64,000 nucleotides of DNA, taken from positions 214,106-278,105 of the forward strand of contig USGU01000001.1 in NCBI GenBank assembly GCA_900554415.1, read 5' to 3'. Under the pieces are notes generated by a model, which was given only the letters and a program-made list of their open reading frames with translations, was not told where the DNA came from and made no database searches. Of this stretch, positions 55,547-64,000 are shown piece by piece. Within the stretch, counting starts at the first letter, position 1; every line of letters starts with the position of its first letter. This DNA is from an uncultured Lachnospiraceae bacterium. Lineage in GTDB: Bacteria > Bacillota > Clostridia > Lachnospirales > Lachnospiraceae. A program made the translations under genes and the position numbers.

Positions 55547-58500
55547 TAATGTGACCCCCTTTTCTGTAAAGTAAGCAATTGCCGATTCATTGGTTTAGCA
55601 ATTGTAGAAGCAAGTTTCTTAGAATCTACATATAATGCTAATTCGGTATCATCTCCACTATACATAGCATTTAAGTCTGCGCGTAAATCATTAATAGCCT
55701 GAATTACATCATTATTGCTTGCATTAATGTTTGCCTGAGCATCTGATACAATTTTCTGTAAAGAATCAATTGGTGCTGATAATAGTCTTGTACTTACATC
55801 TGCTCCAACTTGCAAAGTCCGAACTCCATTTTGAATGTCCGCCATGTTAACAACCGGCTGAATAGTTGGTGTCATATCAAGGTCTGTTGCAGATATATCG
55901 CTGATGCTACTGAGAGCGCCAGAAATGCTTTCCACAGCATTCGTTCCCATCAATTTACCAGATTGATAAACAGCGTTTCCCATCTGTTCCATACCAATGA
56001 TTAGACCTTCTCCTAACCATCGTCCTGCTTTCTTAGTAAGTTTAGATGGAGACTTAGATTGCTGTCCATCTTTCTCACCTTCTACTGCTTTTTTACCAAG
56101 AGCGTAACCAGCGTCATATACTTCTTTCTTTTTGGCATTAATACCCTCTATCAATCCATCTCCAAGGTACTTTCCAGCAGAATTAAATGAATCGTAATAT
56201 GACCGAATCGCATTGCTATATGTATTCATTAGCAACAAAATAACTATTCTTGCTCGAACCGAACTTGACTCCAATCCATTTGTAAAATATGTCATTAGTT
56301 CCTCTCCAGCTTTACTGAATACGGTACGTTTGTTATTGATAGTAAAACTTATTTCCGTTAACATATCAGAAAATGCTTTAGAAGTTCTCATACCGGCATC
56401 TGTAAATGACGTTACAAAGTTTTCAATATCAACAGTACTCAAGGTATTTAATGAACTTGTGAAAGCTGTAACTCCATTACTATCGATTCCTGATAATTTG
56501 TAAATCAAATCAGCAAGAGCATTGGCGGATACAATAGATGCTAATAATGTTGTTTGGTTGATGCCAGATACCTTGGAATAATAACCGTTAAGGCTCGTTC
56601 CGATTCCCTCTACATTAAAGTTATCAATTCCTCTTGTGTCCAGTTCCCCCAAGCCAATAACAAGAGCTTTTAACCGGTATGCTGAACTTATTGAGTCACT
56701 TATTATATCTGTAGAAATATCTTTTACGGTATCTGAAAATGTTTTTATTGTAGTAGCAATTGCAGTAACAGAATTGAATTTGACAATCTCATCAACATCC
56801 AAATCAACTACATCTTTTGCTAAATTTTTCAGTCTGTTTGACTGAGTAATTGCTGTTTCTACATTTGAAAATTCAATACCTGAAATTGACATTGCAAAAC
56901 TTGATAAGCCAGAACCGAACAAACTTATTTGGTTACCAAATGTACTAAGTTCTACTTTTCCATCAAACAATTTCTTATCTGGTATTGCTTCTTGTAACTC
57001 TGCCATCATATTACCAGCTTTTGCGGCAGACTCAACTGCATTTTCATTAATAGCATTATCACCACTTACTGACTTTGAAAAATCTGAAATAGCTTCACCA
57101 AACTGAATACATTTCTCTCCAAAATCCGAAATATCTTCTGTTCCGACTATATCTTGCCAAAGACCGCCTGATTTAGATAATGTATTCTCTAATTCGGATA
57201 ACAGCTTGCCGGCACTAACTGCTAATTCGACTGCTTCTGAGTCAATAGCTCCTTCGTCTACGCTATTAGAAAATTTGGTAATAGATTCACCAAAGACTTC
57301 GCATTTCTCTCCAAATTTAGAAATATCTTCTGTTCCAACTATACTTGGTAACAGTCCGTCGGTCTTTGGAAGAGTTTTCTCTAACTCGGCTAATAACTTT
57401 CCAGCATTTGCTGCGGATGTTACTGCTTCTGAATCAATAGCATTATCTCCACTTACAGCCTTTGAGAATTTGGCAATAGCTTCGCCAAAAGCGGTTATCC
57501 GTGTAGCAAAATCGTCCAATTCTCCATTTCCACCAAATTTCAGGAAATTTGTAATTCTCGTAATCAGTTCTGAAGCAGTAAGCGCTAATATTGCTTGTGC
57601 TAGTGCCTTGGCAGCATTTGCAGTATCAGAATCAACACCGGATATACCCTTTAAGAAATCTTCCGCATTGTTTATAAACTTGGACAAATTAGTACCAAGT
57701 AAAGCCAAATCGCCACCAAATGGTAAAAATGAAGTTATGCCATTGATAAATTCAGCGGCTGATAATGCTATAATTGCTCCTGCCAAGTAACCAGCACCGC
57801 TTAAAGCATTACTATCAACATTCACTACCTTTTCCAAGAAACCAGATAGGTTGTCCATGAAATCTGATAACGCGGTTCCAATTTTCGGCAATGTATCTAG
57901 TATGCCTCCTGCAATTCCAGATATAATTCCACCGATAAAAGCCCCAATACCGTCTCCGATTGCTTTTAATACAGGAATGCCTTCATTAAGAAATCTCTTA
58001 ATCTGAGGAAATTTCTCATTCAAGGCTCCTAATATCCCAATGAAAGAGCCTATTACGGTAACTACCCCAACCATACCAATAGCACCAGCCATAGCCATAT
58101 AAGAAGCAGGACCTAATGTGCCTAAAATAGCAGTTACACCAGCCATAGCCACAAGTAATACAGACAGTGATGTCGCTGTTTCAATAGACGGATTAATATT
58201 ATAGTGGTTCATAATACCAAATATAACACCAAGTCCAGCTACAACAGCAGTCAAAACCGTCATGCCTATCAAAGCATCTTTTTCTACTCTATCAATGGTG
58301 CTTAGAACCTTAAGTGAAGCAGACATTGCTAATAATAGTACAGAAAGTGATTCAGCATTTTGAAGTGTTGACGTTACTTTGAGTTTACTCATTGCAGTAA
58401 GTATTCCAGCCATAGCTGCAACAACTAAAGTAAGCATACCAATTGTCTTCCAAGCTCCTTGTGCATCTCCTGCCATCTTTTCCATTAAAGCAAACGAAGC

Positions 58501-61500
58501 CATTAACGAAACTAAAGCCGCTGTCGAGCCAGCAAGCCTTTGAGGTTTAATCAAACATAGAAGTGCTACAGCACCTGCCATAACACCAATTGCTACAGAC
58601 ATGGCAACTATGTTCTTTTTTACATCTTCTGAGCCTCTTGTAGCCCAAATCATAGCTGTCATTATAGCCCCAAGTGCTGTAACAGCTGCAACTCCTTTTA
58701 TTAAAGCTTCAGTATCAACAAGACCCATGAGAATAGAAATGCCCGCTAAAACACCAACCGCTACGGACATAGCAAGTATTGTTGCAGACACTTTGGCTAC
58801 TTTTTCTGTACTTGCAATCTTCGTAACCTGAACTAGCACCCCAATAAATACCAGTACACCGGTTGCAAATAAAGCACCTTTCTTCATTTCATCAGGAGAT
58901 AGCATAGCTGCTAATTTACATACCCCTACCAGTAACATCATCGATACACTTAATGACATGACAAGTCCGCTTATTTTCTGAATTCGCCCGTTTGGGAACA
59001 TATTTGTTACAAGAACAAGTCCACTTACAAATCCCGTAAAACCAGCTATAAATACAGCCCCTTTTAGCATTTCTTCCGCTGATAATAAACCAATCAGTTT
59101 AACAGCACCTACCATCAAAGCTAAGGCTATAGATATCTTCAGCATTAAACCGCCAACACTACTTATTTCCTTACCTGCAAAACGTGATAGTACACTTAAT
59201 GTACTAATGAAAACAGTAAAAGCTCCAAGAAAGACAGTTCCTTTTAGTACTTCCTCCTCAGATAAGCCTCCGATTAACTTTATTACTTTTGACATAAGTA
59301 ATAAAGATACTGACAGCTTGAGCATGAATGAACCAACTTTATCAACACTGGATAAATCACCAAATTTACCTATCGCACCGATGGCAGTTAATAACGTACC
59401 CATTGCTAGAACAATAAGTGTCAATCCGGCTAAACCCTGCTTGTATTGGTCTATATTCATACTTCCAATAAGTTTAATACTAGCTGCAAGCATGAGAATT
59501 GAAGCACCTATAGCTATCAAACCGGATTTCAAACCACTGATTGAAACGTTGCTTCTTTCGAGTGTTACGGATGCGGTTTCCATTTTACTCATAGCTAAAG
59601 CTAAGGCAGCCATTACACCGGCTAATACTACTACTGTAGCAACAGCATCGTCCAATCTGTCAGGATCTACATAAGTCAAAGCTACAACGGCACCAACCAA
59701 TATTCCTATTGAAATTGCCAAATTACGCAATGCCTTTGCCTGAATCTGATGCTTATATGCTGATATTGTATCCGCTAGACTATTTCCAACTTCGGCAAAT
59801 GCGCTTATTACACTATTGACACTTTTTATTCCACCTTCAATAACTTTCGTCATATCGTAAAGCTTTTTCACTGCAACCAGTACAATACTGACCGGTATTA
59901 ATGTAAGAAGGTATTTAAAGTTAAAGTTCTTTACAAAATCAGCAAACGTGGTAATAGTCATTTTGATTTTATCCATGATATCATCAAGTTTATCGCCAAC
60001 TTCTAAATCCTTGAACGAATCCTTAATTTCATTTCCGATATACAAAATTGAATCTCGTATAAGAAGTACCCCAGCTTTAATACCATTTACGATACCTTTA
60101 ACAATGTTCATTCCCTGGTCATATCCCCATCTAGATGGAGAATGAATACCAAGTAATTCACAAAATGTGTCCATTATGGTTGTACCAATAGTAACAATCG
60201 CATCTATGGAAGTTTTAACACCGCCGAGCAATCCATTAACAATACCGGCTACAATGTCCCTTCCTAAATGTTCCGAGTCTTTTAGTCCTTTTATCCACTT
60301 TTCGATATTGTTAAATGCTTTTTCAATTTTGTTGCAAAATCCTTCTATATTAACACTATCGAATCCTTTTGACATATCGCCAAATAGTTTGGTTAGCATA
60401 TTCTTGAAATTTTGCACTATTTTCTGTACAGCCGGAAGCTGCATAAAAGCATGTACGCATTTTGTAATCCCCTCTATTAAGGTTTTAAGTGAAGCTGCAA
60501 TCTTATCAGACATACCTACAAATATAGTATGTTCTCTCAACCATTTTCCAAACACGGTTACATAATCAGCGATGGTAGCTCCAACATTTGCTAAATTAGT
60601 ACCAAATAATCCTAATACTGCATCCAATAGCTTCAAACTACTAGTAAGTGATGCAGACCATTTCCAATTACTGATATTCAGCGCTGAGTTAATACCATCC
60701 ATAACAGACTTTAGGTTAGTCCCCTTGGTTTCGCTTATACCCATAGCATTTCCAAGATTTTCAATTAATGAGATAACTCCCTTAGCATTGCCGTCCACGT
60801 CAGAGCCAAACAAATTATCCCAAATCTCAGCTATTTTATCAGTAAGTGGATTATTCAAGATGGCATTTATGACATTTCCGATTATTTTAGCAACAGCCTC
60901 AATACCTTTAACTAATAAGTTTATAGCACCGTTCACAAGCTTGTTATTGTATAAGAAATCTCGTAATTTTACTATTGCATCGCCAATTCTAGATGTAAAA
61001 TCCAGAATATTCATGTTGGCATTACCCATAATTTTACACAAAACCTTAAACGCTACACTTAAAGCTCCTCCGGTTAATGTCTTTACAATATCTAAAGCTG
61101 CAAATAATCCCTTGAAAGTTCGTCTTAACTTATCAGCATTTTCGTCGCTAAGAATTAAAACAGATGTAAATTTTTGAAAATATACTACCGCATTAACTAA
61201 AGTATTTGCCTGTAATGGTTTAAATACTTCTTTAAATGCCTTACTCATTGATGAAAATACTTTTGAAATTGCTCGTCCTATATTTTTAATACCTTCCAAA
61301 ACCATCCATCTTGCATTTATCTGGTCCATTTGGTCGATAAATCGGTCAATAGGAATACCTAAACGTCCCGCTGTGTTTTTTAGCTCATTTAAAGCCCTTA
61401 TCTGGTCCCCTGTATAACCTAACTGACGAAGTTCTACAGAATTCAGTTTCACAAGTTCTTTCAGGCGTTCTTTTTGTACATCTGTCAATTCTGCATTTGC

Positions 61501-62895
61501 ATCTACAGCATCACCAGTAACTTCTACTGTTTCTATTTGAACACCCAACAAAGCATCCTGAGCATCAATCTGTTCCTGGGTATAACGAAAACTATTTCCA
61601 AGTGTTTCATTGACTTTATTTTGAACTCTATAAAAATTAATTCCTTGTTCTGATAAAGCATTGAATCGTTCCTGCCCATTTCCAAATTTTCCAATTATAA
61701 CATTATCCACTATAGAACCCAAATCTTCTACAGCAGAAGTTACTTTTTCAATAGTTTGGAAAGTTTGTGTCGCTGGTTTAATTACCGAACCTAAACTTTC
61801 TCTTAATGGATCTATGAATTTATTAGCTTTTTCTATGTTTTTGGAAAATAAGGAACCTGCCCAATTGAAAAGATTGAAAAATTTTTGGATATTAAGATTT
61901 TTAACTAAACTTGTTAATTTGTTTATAGCTGAAGTCGCAATTCCTACTGCAACATCAACTACCGGTCCGATATTTTTCTTAATTTCATTTATTCGTTCCC
62001 TTATGGTGTTGAATAATTGAACCAACGGACCGTTTGATTTAATTAATGGACTTACAAACTCAGCACCAATTCTGGCTAGTGCTGATTTCATGTTAGATAA
62101 AGCACCATTAAGTGTTTCATTTGCCTTTTTAGCATGCTCTCCAAATGCATCGTCCATTGCATTTGAAAATATTTCAAAAGATATTTCACCTTTCGAAACC
62201 ATGTCACGTACTTCCGATTCAGTTTTACCTAGATATGTAGCCAACGTAGCGGCGGCATTCATACCACGACCAGATAGCTGAAGTAATTGGTCCCCCATCA
62301 TACGCCCTTGACCGGCTACCTGAGTAAATATTCGACCTATATCTTCATAACTGCTATTAGTCATAGCGGCAACACCGGCAACCGCTCTTAGTGAATGGAA
62401 CATCTGGTCGCCAGCTTCCATACCCGACGCAGCCAACTGTGATGCAACATTAGCAGCGGCATCCAAACTATATGCAGTGCCATCTACAGCATCGTTAACA
62501 TTTTTCATTACCGCAGATACTTTGTCAGCATCTTTTAGTAAGCCTTGAAGCTGGAATTGCGCATTTTCCAGATTCGTAGCACGTCTGGTACCACCACTAA
62601 TAATACCGCTTTTTACAAAACTAACAGAAGCATCTATAAGTTTTTGTTTATAACGCATAATAGCAATGCCAACAGTAGAAAAACGTTTTTCTATAGACTC
62701 CAAACTTTTCTCCATACTGCTAAAATCTACACTATTAACAGCACTATCCAGTTCTTCCAGACTCTTGGTTGATTGAGAGAAATTTAAGCTTTTCTTTAAC
62801 TTTTCAAGTGTTGACATACTGGTTTGTACATTTTTCTCAAACTGAGCGTTGTCAAATCGCATCTCAACAACTCGTTCATCAACAGTGTTACTCAT
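55546..62895 (-). CDS. Phage tail tape measure protein
   Basis: 2,449 residues. The N-terminus (about 1-300) is the TP901-type tape-measure core, with LENAQFQLQGLLKDADKV, SLDAAANVASQLAASG and AGQGRMMGDQLLQLSGRG. A central region (about 1,115-1,430) is highly hydrophobic and built from repeated units of about 65-70 residues (xKLIGxLSxEEMxKGxxF). A second set of repeats of about 75 residues lies at about 1,740-1,970 (IDSEAV, GTEDISxFGEKC). The start overlaps the gp10-like gene by four bases (ATGA) behind AGGAGG. Length sets tail length, so the tail should be long. Confidence 0.95.
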   Translation of the reverse strand: MSNTVDERVVEMRFDNAQFEKNVQTSMSTLEKLKKSLNFSQSTKSLEELDSAVNSVDFSSMEKSLESIEKRFSTVGIAIMRYKQKLIDASVSFVKSGIISGGTRRATNLENAQFQLQGLLKDADKVSAVMKNVNDAVDGTAYSLDAAANVASQLAASGMEAGDQMFHSLRAVAGVAAMTNSSYEDIGRIFTQVAGQGRMMGDQLLQLSGRGMNAAATLATYLGKTESEVRDMVSKGEISFEIFSNAMDDAFGEHAKKANETLNGALSNMKSALARIGAEFVSPLIKSNGPLVQLFNTIRERINEIKKNIGPVVDVAVGIATSAINKLTSLVKNLNIQKFFNLFNWAGSLFSKNIEKANKFIDPLRESLGSVIKPATQTFQTIEKVTSAVEDLGSIVDNVIIGKFGNGQERFNALSEQGINFYRVQNKVNETLGNSFRYTQEQIDAQDALLGVQIETVEVTGDAVDANAELTDVQKERLKELVKLNSVELRQLGYTGDQIRALNELKNTAGRLGIPIDRFIDQMDQINARWMVLEGIKNIGRAISKVFSSMSKAFKEVFKPLQANTLVNAVVYFQKFTSVLILSDENADKLRRTFKGLFAALDIVKTLTGGALSVAFKVLCKIMGNANMNILDFTSRIGDAIVKLRDFLYNNKLVNGAINLLVKGIEAVAKIIGNVINAILNNPLTDKIAEIWDNLFGSDVDGNAKGVISLIENLGNAMGISETKGTNLKSVMDGINSALNISNWKWSASLTSSLKLLDAVLGLFGTNLANVGATIADYVTVFGKWLREHTIFVGMSDKIAASLKTLIEGITKCVHAFMQLPAVQKIVQNFKNMLTKLFGDMSKGFDSVNIEGFCNKIEKAFNNIEKWIKGLKDSEHLGRDIVAGIVNGLLGGVKTSIDAIVTIGTTIMDTFCELLGIHSPSRWGYDQGMNIVKGIVNGIKAGVLLIRDSILYIGNEIKDSFKDLEVGDKLDDIMDKIKMTITTFADFVKNFNFKYLLTLIPVSIVLVAVKKLYDMTKVIEGGIKSVNSVISAFAEVGNSLADTISAYKHQIQAKALRNLAISIGILVGAVVALTYVDPDRLDDAVATVVVLAGVMAALALAMSKMETASVTLERSNVSISGLKSGLIAIGASILMLAASIKLIGSMNIDQYKQGLAGLTLIVLAMGTLLTAIGAIGKFGDLSSVDKVGSFMLKLSVSLLLMSKVIKLIGGLSEEEVLKGTVFLGAFTVFISTLSVLSRFAGKEISSVGGLMLKISIALALMVGAVKLIGLLSAEEMLKGAVFIAGFTGFVSGLVLVTNMFPNGRIQKISGLVMSLSVSMMLLVGVCKLAAMLSPDEMKKGALFATGVLVFIGVLVQVTKIASTEKVAKVSATILAMSVAVGVLAGISILMGLVDTEALIKGVAAVTALGAIMTAMIWATRGSEDVKKNIVAMSVAIGVMAGAVALLCLIKPQRLAGSTAALVSLMASFALMEKMAGDAQGAWKTIGMLTLVVAAMAGILTAMSKLKVTSTLQNAESLSVLLLAMSASLKVLSTIDRVEKDALIGMTVLTAVVAGLGVIFGIMNHYNINPSIETATSLSVLLVAMAGVTAILGTLGPASYMAMAGAIGMVGVVTVIGSFIGILGALNEKFPQIKRFLNEGIPVLKAIGDGIGAFIGGIISGIAGGILDTLPKIGTALSDFMDNLSGFLEKVVNVDSNALSGAGYLAGAIIALSAAEFINGITSFLPFGGDLALLGTNLSKFINNAEDFLKGISGVDSDTANAAKALAQAILALTASELITRITNFLKFGGNGELDDFATRITAFGEAIAKFSKAVSGDNAIDSEAVTSAANAGKLLAELEKTLPKTDGLLPSIVGTEDISKFGEKCEVFGESITKFSNSVDEGAIDSEAVELAVSAGKLLSELENTLSKSGGLWQDIVGTEDISDFGEKCIQFGEAISDFSKSVSGDNAINENAVESAAKAGNMMAELQEAIPDKKLFDGKVELSTFGNQISLFGSGLSSFAMSISGIEFSNVETAITQSNRLKNLAKDVVDLDVDEIVKFNSVTAIATTIKTFSDTVKDISTDIISDSISSAYRLKALVIGLGELDTRGIDNFNVEGIGTSLNGYYSKVSGINQTTLLASIVSANALADLIYKLSGIDSNGVTAFTSSLNTLSTVDIENFVTSFTDAGMRTSKAFSDMLTEISFTINNKRTVFSKAGEELMTYFTNGLESSSVRARIVILLLMNTYSNAIRSYYDSFNSAGKYLGDGLIEGINAKKKEVYDAGYALGKKAVEGEKDGQQSKSPSKLTKKAGRWLGEGLIIGMEQMGNAVYQSGKLMGTNAVESISGALSSISDISATDLDMTPTIQPVVNMADIQNGVRTLQVGADVSTRLLSAPIDSLQKIVSDAQANINASNNDVIQAINDLRADLNAMYSGDDTELALYVDSKKLASTIAKPMNRQLLTLQKRGSH

Positions 62896-63269
62896 ACATT
62901 AGTAACCTCCTTCCAAGCGTCTTTAGCAAGTTGGTCAAAAATAGGCTGAATCGCGGGATTGATATAATCTCTTCCTTCGACCCAGCCTCCAGTACCAGTA
63001 CCGTGACCATATTGTAAAATTATTGCAATCGGAACTCCTTTGTATACATTTGAATTATAAAATTCTAATGAAACTGAGCCATTCTTACGTGATATTTCAT
63101 AATACCACGAAGCTGCTGTTTTACCAGTTTCTTTAGGAGTAGCAGACGCAAGAGCTGCCACACCTGCTCGTCCATATTTATCTAATACACCGAGTTTAAT
63201 GGCTTCTCTAACTCTTTCAAAATATCGATTAAGGTCAGAAAAGTCGCCCTTTTGTCTGAAACTTATCAT
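62892..63269 (-). CDS. HK97 gp10-like tail completion protein
   Basis: 125 residues. MISFRQKGDFSDLNRYFERV, SATPKETGKTAASWYYEI, ILQYGHGTGTGGWVEGRDYINPAI match the HK97 gp10 family, which connects head and tail or completes the tail. Usually the tail terminator, major tail protein and chaperones lie between this gene and the tape measure. Here the tape-measure gene follows directly with an overlap. AAGGAG precedes the start. Confidence 0.85.
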   Translation of the reverse strand: MISFRQKGDFSDLNRYFERVREAIKLGVLDKYGRAGVAALASATPKETGKTAASWYYEISRKNGSVSLEFYNSNVYKGVPIAIILQYGHGTGTGGWVEGRDYINPAIQPIFDQLAKDAWKEVTNV

Positions 63270-63402
63270 ATAAGTATTTCTCCTTTAAACTGCTTCCATC
63301 CGAATACCATCGATAACAAGTCTGATACCTAGTCAAGTCAACATCTTCCGATAACCTATAGAGATTGTACGGATGGTCTTTTTCCAATAATCTATAGTGC
63401 AT
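63235..63402 (-). CDS. Doubtful 55-residue frame overlapping gp10-like gene
   Basis: ATG at 63402, no convincing ribosome-binding site, frame MHYRLLEKDHPYNLYRL and onwards to TGA at 63235, overlapping the first 35 bases of the gp10-like gene in another frame. The composition (many Y, D and R) is protein-like. It may be a small phage gene or the leftover of a longer one. The rest of 63270-63432 shows nothing else. Confidence 0.3.
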   Translation of the reverse strand: MHYRLLEKDHPYNLYRLSEDVDLTRYQTCYRWYSDGSSLKEKYLYDKFQTKGRLF

Positions 63403-63432
63403 TTATAATGTGAAGAAACTCATTTAAAATTC

Positions 63433-63951
63433 CTACTTTTTAACTCCGCTCTCGTCAAAATTGAATCTCTCTCCGCCAATTTCCAGTGTCTCTCCGTATG
63501 CCATTTTTCCATCATCTTTCAGGTAATACTTCTTATCACCATCAGTCAACCAGTGATTAACTAGAACTGAGCCTACCGGCTGGCAATTATATGTGGTGTT
63601 AAAACAGTACCATGCACCATCAATCTTACACCAACCAGTTGCCATGCTTCCTTCCGGCTTACCATTTAAACTCTCCGGTAAGAAATAATACTTGTTGCCG
63701 TTAATTGTCTGCCAGCCATGTACCATTGTTCCCTTGCTACCGTCCGGAACGGGATTCAAGTAATACCAATATTCGTCTATCTGAATCCATCCTGTCATCA
63801 TACTTCCAATAGGATATTCTTCAGTGTTGCTTGGGCTAAGATAATACCATATATTATCTACCTTGCACCAACCAACAGCCATAGAGCAGTTATCCTTGAA
63901 GTAGTACCAGTGATTATTAATTTTCTTCCATGCATTACAAATAGCATATGA
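63433..63951 (-). pseudogene. Lysin C-terminal fragment: choline/cell-wall-binding repeats
   Basis: The open frame covers about 172 residues. At least six cell-wall-binding repeats are present, with WxxIxxxWYYF-type cores: NAWKKINNHWYYFK, VGWCKVDNIWYYL, TGWIQIDEYWYYL, HGWQTINGNKYYFL, TGWCKIDGAWYCF, then a diverged LTDGDKKYYL. The frame begins right after a TAA at 63952-63954 with no start codon; the first repeat lies before the ATG at 63882, so the N-terminal catalytic domain is missing. Such modules end phage and host amidases. It sits upstream of tail genes, not after the holin. Confidence 0.75.
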
Positions 63952-64000
63952 TTAGCGCCTATTAGGAAAACACACTGTCAAAGGGGTTCGTAGCGGGGGT
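63952..64000. other. Unassigned 49-base edge sequence beside the lysin fragment
   Basis: The frame of the lysin repeats stops abruptly here. The last bases are locally GC-rich (GGGGTTCG, then AGCGGGGG on the plus strand), unlike the AT-rich phage DNA. This may be the end of an inserted element or a deletion junction; too little is visible to decide. Confidence 0.3.

Larger units (their letters stand above)
46798..64000 (-). mobile_element. Prophage tail and holin module, probably incomplete
   Basis: All genes run on the minus strand in siphovirus tail order: gp10-like, tape measure, distal tail, small tail proteins, tail hub, fibres, holin. Most junctions are overlapping stop-start pairs. 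The module ends at a terminator at 46.8 kb. Not seen: terminase, portal, capsid, major tail protein, integrase, repressor, complete endolysin. The window ends at 64,000, so earlier genes may lie outside, but a lysin remnant just upstream of gp10 suggests rearrangement. Confidence 0.85.

Noticed and set aside
46847..64000. Diversity-generating retroelement in the phage fibre region
   Set aside because: No reverse transcriptase frame and no template/variable repeat pair with adenine-specific differences were found.

Overview
The window reads as chromosomal DNA of a low-to-moderate-GC, spore-forming Clostridia, most likely a gut Lachnospiraceae. This rests on gene content and order (gap / pgk-tpiA-gpmI, rrf2-nifS-nifU-mnmA, rny-recX-recA), on sigma-A-like promoters with strong AGGAGG ribosome-binding sites, and on two 2-hydroxyacyl-CoA dehydratase activase homologues. 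The genus cannot be settled from the sequence alone. Most genes lie on the minus strand.

Bases 1-34,500 are mainly core genome. In order: a truncated secreted GLUG-repeat protein; DegV; a YycJ-like metallo-hydrolase; CoaE; PolA with a tRNA-Leu immediately upstream; a LysA-type decarboxylase; pyruvate kinase; a rhomboid-like membrane protein; a plus-strand 1,415-residue dehydratase activase fusion behind a hairpin leader; an AspT-like aminotransferase; the lower-glycolysis block; the Fe-S/tRNA-thiolation operon; a SpoIIM-like protein behind a possible structured leader RNA; RNase Y; RecX; RecA with LexA-type boxes; a Cof-type phosphatase; a left-handed beta-helix protein; topoisomerase III; a second, stand-alone activase; and a half-length LacI-type regulator. 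Divergent from the last is a plus-strand trio (HAD phosphatase, esterase, ATP-grasp ligase) at 34,742-37,397.

Bases about 37,440-45,600 form a compact, distinctly GC-rich island, all on the minus strand. A MalT/LuxR-type regulator sits at the head, preceded by two abutting 16-bp direct repeats. It is followed by a terminator and a tightly packed gene string: a DUF2442 protein, three lipoproteins, two DUF3137-like membrane proteins (the second with an in-frame TGA), and two very small membrane proteins. Base composition is unlike both flanks, so this looks transferred from a high-GC relative. No mobility gene is visible. It is the best candidate here for an undescribed envelope-associated system.

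Bases about 46,600-64,000 hold the late tail and holin part of a siphovirus-like prophage, transcribed on the minus strand: gp10-like protein, 2,449-residue tape measure, distal tail protein, two small tail proteins, tail hub/protease-like protein, two modular fibre proteins, a small protein, a holin and a membrane-anchored coiled-coil protein. No head genes, integrase or complete endolysin are visible. A lysin C-terminal fragment made of cell-wall-binding repeats lies, unexpectedly, just upstream of the tail genes.
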